This document shows, in pieces, positions 36,758 to 49,200 of a stretch of DNA of 64,000 nucleotides. The position numbers were made by a program, and so were the translations under genes. This DNA is from Mansonella perstans (lineage: Eukaryota; Nematoda; Chromadorea; Rhabditida; Onchocercidae), in the NCBI GenBank assembly GCA_037074765.1, contig JBAMDO010000575.1, forward strand, positions 186,001 through 250,000, written 5' to 3'. Numbering within the stretch: position 1 is the first letter of the stretch; each line of letters begins with the position of its first letter. Under the pieces are notes generated by a model. The model made no database searches and was not told the DNA's origin. It saw nothing but the letters and a program-made list of their open reading frames with translations.

Positions 36758-39024
36758 TGCCAAGTAGCCGTGACTGTTCTGTGAATGCGGTGGTGACCTC
36801 AGAGTTTGAGCAACGGATTTATTTGCCAAGGTTTTTTTAGAATCCTCTCACTGAATTTCATCTTTTGCGGAACGCGCAGATATCATTAGAAGAGCTAAAT
36901 TTTGGCCTAAACAATGAACCTTATTTATCATCAGTAATATAGCTTACTTTTGTCTTTACTGATTATGGATAAATAAAACTTGCCATATGCTATAGAAATC
37001 TAGAAAACTATAATGAAATTTAAAAAATTTAATTGGATCAGTTTGTTTTTATTTTACTGGATTTTGCTTCTTTTGTAAAAAACAGTTCACCAAAGTTTAC
37101 CTTGTTTTATTGTCCTATGTATTCACTTACAACCATAAAAATGAATTTTGATTTTGTGAAATGGTATGACTTTTTGAAGATCCCAAATTTCAACAGATCT
37201 GAAGAGCTTTCTGGAATGCTTATTTGACTTTATAGAGATTTCTCCAAAATTAAAAAGAGCAATTTTCTAGGTCATTATATTTAATTAAAGAATATACAGC
37301 TGAGATTTGCATAGTTCTTACCTAAATCTGCAACAGTTTTTTTTTTTTTGTCCTGATATGTTCAAATTTTAGATAATTGCATCGATTTATATAATAATCA
37401 TTTTAAGCATACGTTATCTAGTTTGTCTACTGTTACTGATCAGTCAAGGAATAGCGCAAATTGTCGCAGCTGGTTGGTGTAACATCCAAAATTCATTATT
37501 ATCAATTATTACACAATTGTTTGTCGTGTTTCTTGCTGCTTTTGCAATGCAGGTTGATTTCTGACTTAATTAATTTACATTGAGCTTAAAATTTTCAATT
37601 AGAATCTTATATGCAATGGCGCAATTAAATTAATGATTGAATTGAGTTTTAATTTTAGCAGGAATTCAGCGATACTTTTTTTGACAAACATAAATTCGTA
37701 CTAATGAACTCATTCTCCCTCGTTGAGTTTTCAGTTATGATGTGAACCGATGTGACAATTATCATTCATTATGTTGAGCTACTTATTCCTTTAATACATA
37801 AAATAATTATTATTTATGACAATTTATTTAAAATTAATTTATCAAGGAAAGTCAATAGTCAATATGAGGGAAATTAGAGTAAAGCTTAAGAATTTATCAG
37901 ATTTGTAATCTATTATAAAAGTCATTCATTGAGAGGAATGTTTCAGTGGTGTCAAATTTATTCCTCGGGATTGACCCGAGCAAAGCGTGCATTTTTTGAT
38001 GAATTCAATGTACTTAAAACTTATCAGCCAAGAGCTCGCACTATGGGTCATTTATTTATGGTAATTTCTATTTAACAAAAAAGGTTTATTACACAGAATT
38101 TTAACACATAAATGCAGTGCATCAAGTGGACATCTATTAGTTGGCGAAAAGACGGCAACTTAAAGCAAATATAATGAGTTGCAACTAACTAATGATGCAT
38201 TTAAGAATAATTTGTGGATAAACTGTAATTCTATTGAAAAGTTGACCAGTCGAACAATTGCATATATGATAGAAGAATATTAAAACCTTAGTTTTGAAAT
38301 CATAATTATTTCTGGTAACTTGTTGACAATTAATTTATCGCACATACAAGGAATTAATGGCAAATCTGAAACATATCAAGGTTTTACAAAAATTTTTTAA
38401 AAAATAATTCAAAAATTAAGCCTGAACCACCGACGCCAGTACCGAATGCACAAAGAAATGAACAAAATACAGCAAAGGAAGCAGAACGAACTGCCTTTTT
38501 GCAAATGCGAGATGCTGTTCGTTAATTAAAATTTTGCTAATTTTGTAAATTTAGAAATCAATGTTTTGAGATTTGGCCAACTGTATGACTTTCGGTTCCG
38601 ACTGATGAGATGTTAATTTACAAATCGTAGCAGAACACTAAGGCATTGTATATCATTGAGACATTTAAATTGAAAAAGCAAAAAACTCATATGGTGATTA
38701 TTGGAAAGGATAAAGCGAGATGATAATCTGCGAAATAAAGTTTGCCTGAATCGAACATTGATTAATTACCTACTTTAACTTATTAATGACTTCACTTAAA
38801 ATGAATCCGTCAATATTTTATGCAATTCTCAGCATTATGAAAATGAATATACATATTTGGAAAGATTGAATCGTGAATTAAAAGAAGGAGGAAATCTTGG
38901 TAAACAATCACAGAATGAAGTCCAAAGAGGAATTATGTCAGGAACACCGAAAATTGAAGGACCGGTTCAAATCGAATTTCACGCTGATTCCGAAACAGAT
39001 GATGATTACTCCTCTTTGCAATAA
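36758..39024 (+). CDS. Uncharacterised membrane protein
   Basis: Not recognised. Four exons join in phase 0: 37373-37552, 37947-38060, 38421-38516, 38833-39024 (TAA). The first encodes two hydrophobic spans (IRYLVCLLLLISQGIAQIVA and LLSIITQLFVVFLAAFAMQ). Next comes a juxtamembrane segment (WCQIYSSGLTRAKRAFFDEF), a Pro-rich stretch (PEPPTPVPNAQ), a charged helix (EAERTAFLQMRDA), and an acidic tail (HADSETDDDYSSLQ). A plausible first exon is 36758-36830 (MPSSRDCSVNAVVTSEFEQ); it ends in phase 2, so at least one connecting exon between 36831 and 37372 is missing from this model. AATAAA follows at 39066 and 39103. The gene is tail-to-tail with FAIM, 185 bp away. Confidence 0.6.
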
Positions 39025-39153
39025 TCTATATATAGTTTCTAGTTCGAATTTGTTTCAAATAATATAATAAATTTTTCGTTCAATATATTACTTCCTTGAA
39101 TGAATAAAATTTTGCAATCAGTTTTAAAATTTAAAAAAGCTACACAATAAAAT

Positions 39154-39208
39154 AGTTTGTTTAGTATAACTTATTGACGACAGTTTGTATAGTATAACTT
39201 ATTGATGC
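39154..39208. repeat. 28-bp direct repeat between convergent genes
   Basis: AGTTTGTTTAGTATAACTTA is repeated with one change 28 bp later, directly beside the FAIM stop codon at 39210. Confidence 0.8.
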
Positions 39209-39209
39209 A

Positions 39210-40531
39210 TCAGTGAGAGCCATTAACAGAGCTTATTTCATTGTTGTTAATATAAAGTTGATAGATAAATCCATGTTTCTTGTTACCACTGCTTGTTGCT
39301 TTCACGTAACAAACATTGTGACCAATTTCAAAGTGAGTCTTTGTACCATCTTCCAAAAATTCACCCTGAAATTCGTACTGAAAACTAATTTGATATTAAA
39401 TACCAATTGTTAACTTTTAGATTACTAATTGTCATCTTGAATTCTTAAATCTAACTTATGAAATTCCTTGCATTCTTTATAAATGACTAAATCATCATTC
39501 AAAGTTCGATCTTACTCGAACAATCTCATAATTTTCTAAAATTTATGTCCTTCCTCTTGTTTTTTTAAAAAAATTACAGGCGCAAAATTCTTACCGCAGT
39601 ATTCATTTTTTGACCATTAACCCAAATGTCCATTGTTCCCTTATCTATAAAAATTCGAAATTTGAAATATCAAAAATATGGCTGCATTTGGAAAAAATAT
39701 ATTTAATTACTAGTACTTCAAGCTTAACTTTTAAATTGTATTATTTGGCGCAAGATATCGAATTACATGACATCTAATGGAAGAAAAATAAAAGAAGCCT
39801 ACTTCAAAACTTCTCATATATTTTCAAATTTCAGCTAAATATTTCTAAACATATCTTATTTTCTTTAAGCTTTCCATTCTTCCCTTAACTGTTACCATTT
39901 ATACATACAATATGTAATATTCTCGAAAATTTCAAATCTAAGAATATTTAAACACTAAAAGACTAATAAACCTAGACAAATTCGAGTTTCTTGTCCATCC
40001 AGAACTGTTGACCAACTTTTCAACTTCTTCGCCACTTCCTCTCGAAATTTATCATATGATTTGCCGTTCACTTCCAAATTATATTCATATAAAAATGTTC
40101 CCAAAATGTCCACACTGATAGCGCATTTGAACTTACCAATATTAAATATTTCTTTACCCACAAGATTGAACATCCAATTTCTCCTCAAAATTTCCTGAAA
40201 TATTATCAAAAAAATGGGGAAAATTTGAGCAAACAAGAAGGATCAATTGAAATTTCTAAAAGGGAAAATTTGTCCCATTTTTCTACCTTTCTACAATTTT
40301 CAACAGCGCTAAAGACAGTGAAGTAAATGATATATCCTTACTAGCAGATATCATTGCTTTAATTAATTATCACAAGAAATTTTTGAACTAAAAACCATCA
40401 GAGCTAATCACTTTTCCATTAACTCGTATAACCCTTTTGCCACTTGTCGTGCCATGCTCGAATTCAATTTTATATATTCGATCTTGTACAGGTACTGACC
40501 AACTTGCTACAATGTCTTGTTTATCTGACAT
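39210..40531 (-). CDS. FAIM: Fas apoptotic inhibitory molecule (FAIM) homologue
   Basis: FAIM proteins are small cytosolic beta-sandwich proteins that counter apoptosis and protein aggregation in vertebrates; the worm role is inferred. Four exons on the minus strand: 40531-40412, 40194-39972, 39644-39595, 39365-39210, 182 residues against about 179 in vertebrates. Diagnostic blocks run full length: VASWSVPVQDRIYKIEFEHG then TTSGKRV; RRNWMFNLVGKE; YEYNLEVNGKS; MDIWVNGQKM; GEFLEDGTKTHFEIG; VCYVKATSSG. The start is the ATG of MSDKQDIV, which aligns with the family start. The FAIM and upstream neighbour regions are separated by AT-rich DNA. Confidence 0.95.
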
Positions 40532-40875
40532 CCTGTAAAAAACCAAGAAGGTAAATAAATTCGCTTTTAAACGGAAACGAATAAATAAGAGAGAAAGAGA
40601 GAGGTTATTGAAAAAATCAGTTTTTCACTTGTGTGAGATACTGTAATCAATTAGTAATAGTAAAAATAAGTTATATCAATAGTTAATAATTATTATTATC
40701 GGTTATTAAAACTATGATAATTAAAATTATCAATTATTGACTGAAAAGATAAGGAATAAAAAACGAAATGCGATAATCTTTCTCATTTTCAGGTTTCTAT
40801 AGCAACGTAAACGCCTCTTTTGCAGAAGGTAATTAATATAAATAAGCGTCGCTGAAATGTAAAATGTACACAACC

Positions 40876-41531
40876 ATGGCTAAGCTTAACATTCGGAAAA
40901 TATCGGTCATTATAATGGCTATACATAAAGTGCATGTCGGATGTGTACCACGATAATGTTCACTCGCTTCCAGTTAAAAATTTCAATAGTTAATTTTGAA
41001 AATCCTTCCTGTTCAATCAAATCTTATGATATCTCTTCACTTCTCATTACTTGCCGAATTTTGTCATTACTTTTCAGAATAGAACTATTGGATCATTATT
41101 TATGACAAAGTTTGTGGTTAAAATGATTGCTTGGAAAAGCTAGTCGCCGGTAACATATTATAGCAAGCAATATTATACAATATTTTCTTTTACGTGGAAT
41201 ATGTGGAACAAACAGAAATTATGATAAAAGGGAGAATGACAGGTGAGGCTACCAAAATCAATCTTTCCAGATGTAAACAACTTCATCTACTTGATATGTT
41301 TAATACTATATTGATATCATAAAAAATTAGTGCAAAAATGTAAGGGAATTTCTTGTTGATCTTGTTGTTTTTTGTTGACCTTTGTGACCTTTCACACACT
41401 AGAATGGAATGGATCGAAACGAAGCACCTGCCATAAAATTATCAAGGATCAGCAGACTAGAAGAAATCACACAAAATTGCCAGAACTGTTCATCTGGTAG
41501 TGTTGTGAAAAACAAACGATGTTTAGCATAA
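40876..41531 (+). CDS. Possible two-exon microprotein
   Basis: Two short open segments can be spliced in phase 0: 40876-40929 (ACCATGG start context, MAKLNIRKISVIIMAIHK, donor GTGCAT) and 41403-41531 (after CACTAG; NGMDRNEAPAIKLSRISRLE and on to KNKRCLA, TAA). The second segment has evenly used codons and a Cys-x-x-Cys pair (NCQNC). The result would be 60 residues. It resembles no family I know and the donor is weak. Confidence 0.2.
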
Positions 41532-41897
41532 TTTCAACTATTGTTTCACTGTATGTGTTGCTGACTACTTTGGAAATACTTATTTGTCGCGAAAGGCTTT
41601 TGACAAAATGATAATTCAAACAAAACAAAGCAAACTTATGGTTTGTTGCATGTGTTAGTACAAAAACAGTTCGATGTGAACATAATAATTGAAGAGTTTA
41701 TTTATTATTGCAATAGAATGTAAAGATCTGTAAAGGTATGATAACCAATAAATATAAAAAGAAGATGTGAGCATTTGAAATTCGTCAAATCGATACAATT
41801 ATCCTTCAATCAATCCAATAATATCACTTAAACTATTGCTGATAAAATATAAAGAAATATAATTATTTGAACAATCTGGAATAAAAAAATATTTTCT

Positions 41898-41914
41898 AAA
41901 AAAAAAAAAAAAAA
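41898..41914. repeat. Poly-A tract (17 A)
   Basis: Homopolymer run in the spacer downstream of the golgin gene. Otherwise 41532-42145 shows nothing supported. Confidence 0.8.
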
Positions 41915-42145
41915 CCCGCTTTTTTCTACATATACCTCTATTGTAAATAATTAAAATGATATAAAATCAACTGCCACTATAATATTGTAAAGAACTTACA
42001 ATCTTTAACAAAAAAAATATCTGCATTGCTTACCAATCATTTCTTAACTAAACACTTTTTTTGTTTGTAAAAAAGTCATAAGGTTCAAACATAATATTTT
42101 CCCTTTTTTTACTGACATTTTCAGGATGTATTACAGCATATTCGT

Positions 42146-42214
42146 TCAATCGATTAGTTCACTGTCCGCATTATTTTGACTATGAAACCATCCAATCTGT
42201 CTTTGCGTCGAAAT
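42146..42214 (-). CDS. Candidate terminal exon, probably alternative 3' end of the golgin gene
   Basis: After a strong acceptor (TTTTCTTTTTCAG) the minus strand is open for 22 codons (ISTQRQIGWFHSQNNADSEL and on) to TGA. In phase 0 it could join directly to golgin exon end 44081. A second frame (FRRKDRLDGFIVKIMRTVN, TAA at 42154) would join instead to a GT inside the 43218-43313 exon. It could equally be the last exon of an unseen gene. Confidence 0.35.
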   Translation of the reverse strand: MSTQRQIGWFHSQNNADSELID

Positions 42215-43217
42215 CTGAAAAAGAAAAATAAACTTAGAAACAAAAGAGTACAACTATTTTTTGCTGCATAGAAACAATTAGATCCGACCCATCATTGGTC
42301 ACGGATTAGCATTGATAAACCATCAAATAACCTTTTCCATGTTCTAAAAAACATATACAACTTCCCAGAGCATACTGTAAGTCAGATTTTTTTGCGCGAA
42401 AACACAGCGTATCGTAAGAGTTTTATATTTAAGATGGAAAAAATCATCGAATCAGACACAAACACAGTTATATCGCTAATATTGGTCATATAAACATTAT
42501 TCATTGCTTCAAAAATATAATAATTGTGTACAAATGTTAAAAAAATATATTTCGCACCTGAACTCCATATTTCAAACCCAACGTAACAAGCATATCAAAA
42601 TTCTAGCTGATAACTCATATATGATGTAAGAAAAGAAATAGGAGTTAACAACTGTAGTATTAATTGATAGTAATCTTTATCAATGTTCAGATCAAACATG
42701 CTGCAAAGCTACAAAAATCAACCGCACTTCCTCGGATCATACCGAAAGCGATAAGAGAAAATAGAAAACCGCATTACTAAATCGTATGACTACTGGTCTA
42801 AAAGTTTTGGAAGTAAAAAGATTCACCTAACACGGAAAAAATCACTTAACACGAATTTCGAAGTATGAAATGATGATAATCGAATATATTACAGATGTTT
42901 CCAAAATTTCAAAACCATTTTTATCACAACTATGAAAGTTAACCCGTTTTACTCAAAAAACAAATATCCATAAACAGAATTCAAGCTATAAGCTTGATGC
43001 ATAAGCACACAAATGAAGCTAATTATAGGAATGAAAGACAAAAACGCCATTATGATAAGGCTTGACAGTTACACTCGTAAATCTAAATCATTCGGTTCCT
43101 GAAATCGAACATGTTATCGATAAGCCTAAATAATACTGTTTATGCAAATTAATCTCTGACAAAAATGGTTATTTCTGTGCAGCAAAATTAAATATTTTGC
43201 GTAAAATTTCTCCATAT

Positions 43218-46200
43218 TCATGTATTCAATATTGACTGTAAATCGGTTGCAGATGATGTCCTTGAATATTTCAGCGGAATATTGGAACGTATTGTCTCCT
43301 TTTCTTCAAACTGCTGAAAAACCGAAGTTTTTTGGTCATTAATGTTCTTTAATTCTGCGATAAACAGAATGGAAGAAAAAGCACGGCTATGTTTTCAAAT
43401 CGTTCGTTTTAAATCAAAAAAAAATGTTCTTTTAAACTGAAAAGCTACTTTTTTTTAAGTTCGCTCACCAGAAAACCATTAATTTTTCTTTTTTCAGTTT
43501 TACTCGGTTCATCGATCACTATCTTTATTATATTTTTTTTCCACATTTTGTAAAGGAAATATCTTTTAAATATTAGCCAGCTTTAAAGAATTTTGTATTC
43601 ACACTCCACTGCATTTCATTTGTTGCGTATATATTTAGGACCGGAAATATTTGCAACAGCTCAAGATGTTAAGGTATCCTATCCAGTAGGAGAATGGCAT
43701 TTTATAATGGACCTATAAGTTATTTGGAGCTAATCAGAATTCAGAACTCGGGAAACAAAGTAGTTTATTGAAATCAACGATAGATTTTGTTTCAAAAAAA
43801 AAAAAAAACTGTTCACTTAATTCACGTTTTGTTTCAGAATTTTTCTTGATTTAGCAGGAATAAATATTCTATCACCCGTTCCATAAATTGCTATTTTGGA
43901 TCCCTGGAATTTTGTGCATTTTACAGCTGATGTTGAAATGAAGATACGTTGCTTTTTCCATATTCCACCGTTATTATATTTAATATAAAAAATCTTATGA
44001 CCTTTTTATTTTGAGGAACTGAAAATGGTAGTGTAAAATTTCCGTTAAATTTTTAGAAATAACTTTTTCTTGGCATTAACCTGAACCGGAAGAGAATGAG
44101 ATGTTGTTAAGGATTCTTTCTCCAGAAATCGCACAAACTGCTCTGCCAAAGAGATATTTTGCTGAGGAAGCCTCGATGGACCACCAAAACCGAACCAACT
44201 CCTCGACGACGAATGATTCGCGGCATTGATTTTTGCTATTTCCTGCAAATAAAGAAAAAATCAAAAATATGGCACGAAAAATTAAAATTATACGGTATAG
44301 AATTTTCGACACTGATTCACAATCATATTTCTCCTCTGTTTGTTTTTTCATTGAAGATTTTAAAAATGTCAAGTAATCTATATTTTATGCAATTAAATTT
44401 CAAAAATACTACCTCTTGGGAATAACCCAACACTGACGCCAACAAGACAGCAATTTCCGGTTGTTTATCCTTGTCAGCAGTAAAATATGACAGAAACAGT
44501 TGACGAAGTACTTGATCATCAATGGTATAAGATGACACTGAAGCTACTTCCAAATGCGCATGCTCATCAAGAGCTGCTTCAAGTTCTTCAATCATCTAAA
44601 AAAGATAATAAATCTGAAAATAATGCGATTAGCAACAGAGCCAAACTGTTTCTCAGCAAGGGAGATAAAAGAACATTCAATATAATAGACCTAAAATTTT
44701 CCTGAATTTTAAAACGGTATTTGCAATCTAATCAAACTTACCGTATTTTTTCTGCTGATTTCTTCTTTGAAATGCATAGTACTTTCTTCCAATAAATGCT
44801 TTTCAGTCTCAATAGTTTCCTGCGTCTGTTTAAACTGAGCTATTTCCAGGCTTAAATTCTGAAATAAAAGTATTTGACAAAATGGACGTCCAAACGAGAA
44901 GGGAATATCTGCTGCCCAAAGGAAAATTTATATCAAAACAGTATTATTATTCCATACATAAGTGAAAAATAATCGATGCAATAATTGGTGTTTTTCCCCT
45001 AAACAGGAAAAAACAACTGAGGGAACTGATTTGAGTTTAGCAAAAAAATAATACTTCAATATTTTTTTTCAGCTCAGCAATAGTATTTTCGTACTGTAAC
45101 ACCTGTGTCTCATGATCTACACCGATATCACGCAAGACATTTTGCAAATTTGAGAGTGCCATTTTCGTATCAGCTAAAGTTTTCTCCCGATCTCGTAACC
45201 TATCGACGATGGATACTTTCTCGCTTTTTATAAAATCCAATTCTTCGGTCAATTCGGTAATTTGCCGCTGCAAAATTAGCAATGTAAAAAAGAATAAAAA
45301 TTTGCAAAGTTAAAATCAAAAAACCTCCTGTAAAGAAAGCCTCCGATCACTTTCTCCAAAGAAAAGGCTACGCATGCAACTGCACAAAGAAGTCATCGTT
45401 TTGAGAATGAAAGTTTCAGCATTGCCTTACATGCCCTATTTTACAGAGAAATATTCAAATTTTTGCACGGAAACAAAGTTTCACCAATGTAACTTTTAGT
45501 GTCACACTTGTTACAGAATGACAAAAACAGATAGCCACCTGATAAGCATTAGCAGATTCTATAACATTATCTGCTGATTCTTCCGTTTTTTGCTCAAGTA
45601 TTTTAATTCGTTGCCTCAATTCAGTTTCACGTTCTTCTCGAGCTAGGGCTTCCTTAGTCGATGCTTCTTCCACAGTAAGCAAATGATCACGCAGTCGTTC
45701 GCATTCTCTTAACGCTTTGTCCCGAGCCTCTCCGCAACTAAACATTATCAACATTAGAAATATTCAGCAAAAAATAAGATGCGAAATTTTCGAAAAGCTT
45801 TGCTGATAATTATGGCGATGAAATTTATAACAAAATCGTATTTCAAATTAATCGCACTTTTTCAATTCTTGCTCCAAGATCGGTAATCTTTCTACGTAAA
45901 TGGCAAAAGTGCTGCTTTGCTGTTCTTTCTCAATGATTGCAGTCTGTAATTGAGTATGATATTTAACACTTTCAGCATGTTTCTGTTCTACTAGTGCAAC
46001 TAATTCGACCCGAAGTCTTTCAGCTTCTGCTATTTGCATCGATGCCTGAAAAAACTACATTTGTAAACACAATAGAAATTGGCGAGGAACTGGAAATTCA
46101 GAGGCTTAAATTAGTCTTGACAGGAATCTTTTCTGCATTTCTTATATCTATCTCTATTTGTTTTTAAATTGATATCATCAGAGCACACAAAAAAATTATA

Positions 46201-49200
46201 AAGGTTATCCAGCAATAAAACCGCAAAACAATTAATTCATAAAAGCATATTTTCAAACATGCGGTCAAAAACTGCACTTACAATGTAACTGGTTGATGGA
46301 ATTTGCTTAAAGTAGCTTAAATGAAGTAAGGTTAAAAAAGTATTCTGCAAAAAACCTCATTAAGTTTATGCTGCAGTTCATTATTTGCTTTCTCCATTTC
46401 ACTCTGTTTCTGCACAGCCTCCATCAATTCCGTATTCATACGCAGAAACTTTTCTTCTGTTTCCTGAAATTATTAAATAATATCAATTATATACACTTAT
46501 ATATTTATACATAATAATAAAAAATATTCGTCCAATTCTTCAAAAGTTAAAAACATTATGTGAACTAACAATCACATATTCGCATTTTCCTTCTTCAGTT
46601 TGGTTCTGCTGTCGCAGTTGCTTTACTTCATCTTGAGCTGCTTTCAACTGAAACAAGATATCTAAATTATTAATGATCTATATATTTACAACAATCACAG
46701 AACAATCTATGCAATTTCACCTTCATAAGCATTATTTGAAAAAAAAAAAGTGTTAAATCAATTTGTTATATAGATTAATGAAGAAATGAAAGGGAAAAGT
46801 AAGAAGCAAGAGAAATATATAGGAACATAGGATGTCATGGAAATTTGCTAAAATTATGCTTAAAGTAAAATCAGAATCATGTCTTTACTTTATTCTCGAT
46901 TTCCTCGAGCACAATTTTGTGTTCTGCATTAATATTATGCATATCTTCTTCATCATGAGTAGTGTTCTGATCTCTCGTTTCCTGTCTATATTCGTCTATT
47001 GTTTGCTGCACCGCATCAACTTTCTTGACAATTACTAATTCTTCTCCCTTGAGAAATTAAGATTTCTTTTAATTATTTAAGATATTACTAAGACAAGCTT
47101 CTACGCCAGCATATCATATTTACATGGTAAGAGAAGTGAAATTATTGCAGGGATTCAGGATGGACCTAGACAAAGCCTCAAATAACTTTAACTACTAAAA
47201 AACCTGCGCAATGCCATAATCTTTTTCGATTTACCTTAGCTGCAACCAGTTGCTTTTGCATTTCTTCTAATTTTTCTTTTGTATGAACAAGATTTCGTTC
47301 CAATTCTAATTTATCCCGCTCCAGTTCATTTGCCTAAAATTCGGCTAAATAATGAATTAATTTCATTTTATACATAGATTTTAAAGTATGAAGTCTGAAG
47401 AAGAAATAAAAACGAACCCAACCACGAAGTTGAGCGAAAGTTTCAGTATGTATATGTTGCTGAGATTGTAGAACGTTTATCTGTACCATTAATTCATCAA
47501 TACACGTTTGTCGTAGATCTAGCTACAATAATCTCCTTTCCAGATCAAAAGAACAGAATTGAAACAAAATTAAGGAAAATTAGCCGTGAATCTGTTTTAA
47601 AAACCAACTTCTTTATCAAGTTCTTGTTTTTGTCGACGCAGTTCTTCACATTCTTCAGTTTTTTCTGTCACAACTGCCAGAGCTTCGCGTAATTCATTAA
47701 TAATTGTACAATTATTTGAACCATTTGCTGATGGTGATCCATTTGGTGGCCCTGCTGCATCCCAATCTCCCATCTATTTGTGCCATTAAAATTCAAGTTT
47801 TACACTACCTCTTAATACCTTCCATTTAAAAGTTTATCCCTACTCACTCCATCATTTTTTACGCTATTTCTTATTAATTCAATCATATTTTATTATAAAC
47901 CAATTTCCTGGAACTTATAAGAAGTATCAAATTTACAACAGCATGAAATTTCATTAAACCGACAAGGATTTTTGCTAATTTCAATCAGCAAAAAGAGTAA
48001 ACGACGTAACTGTTAATCCATAAATTCGATCTTATTCTTTTAAAACAGAGCTTTGCATATCGTTAACTGACGTCAAATAAAATAATCAATTACAAGATTT
48101 AATTTCCAAACAAGAAATTTCATCAGCAATATGCAGGGGTAACGAAGACCAAAAAAAAAATCAAGAAACTGCGAAAGAGAACCAGATACCTTTTCCCATC
48201 CGTTATTTGAGTCCACGGTACCTTCGCTACTGCTTGTAACTTTGCTTTCATCATTTTTTAACTCAACAATGTCTGCTGAAAGAGCAATATCAGACGAACG
48301 TGACAACTGCATTGTTGCTTCCCGTTGACATTCCTCCAGTCGACGTTTAGCATCATCACGCGCCGCGCTCAATTCTAACAACTCTTCACGCCATTGTTTT
48401 TCCTGAACAAATTATTATTCTGAATAAAATTATCAGTTTTTAAAATATTTTGCAACTAAGTAACTAAAGAAAGCCAAAGATGCAGAAACGACAACAGAAG
48501 TAGACAGTTTCATGCTCATAGTTAATTTATCTAGCATATGTATTACATTCTTATAAGATATTCATAATAGAAACCTTCAATTCATGTTCGCTTTGTAGCT
48601 GGAAGAACTTTTCTCGGAGATTTTTTAATTCACTATCGCTATTTTCCAACATATCTCGAATTTCAGAAAACTTATCTAAACTAGCGCCCATCGCTTTGTT
48701 CTCTTGGACTAATCTATCGTTCGATTCTCTGTAAAAATTTCAAAAAAGTAAATGCAACTAACGAGATCGAATCAAAAGAAAGGAAATCAAATTTATTAAA
48801 ATAGGTTACCTTAGTCTGTTCAGCTCCATATCAATAACACCAATAGCCGATCGAAAACGTTCGACATCAGCACGTAATTTTTCTCGGTCATCTTTTGATG
48901 CATCCAGTTCCATACGAAGTCTTTCAACTTCATTCTGAATTGTTTCAAAGAATCAGCAAATCAGTTACCGGTAATAGGATCTACATACAGATAAATCACA
49001 ATTTTTTAACAAGAATTTCCAGCAAGTTGAATTATATTAAAAAAGCAAGTTGAAATTGGGACGATCTAAACTATCTACAACATGGGGCTAACAGCCAACA
49101 ATGATAAAAGTAATTGAATTTCTTTATTAGTTGGAAACTAACTGAAAAGAATGATGCCTATGGAAAAACATCTCCAAGAAGTGTTGGCAAAGTTTCTGAA

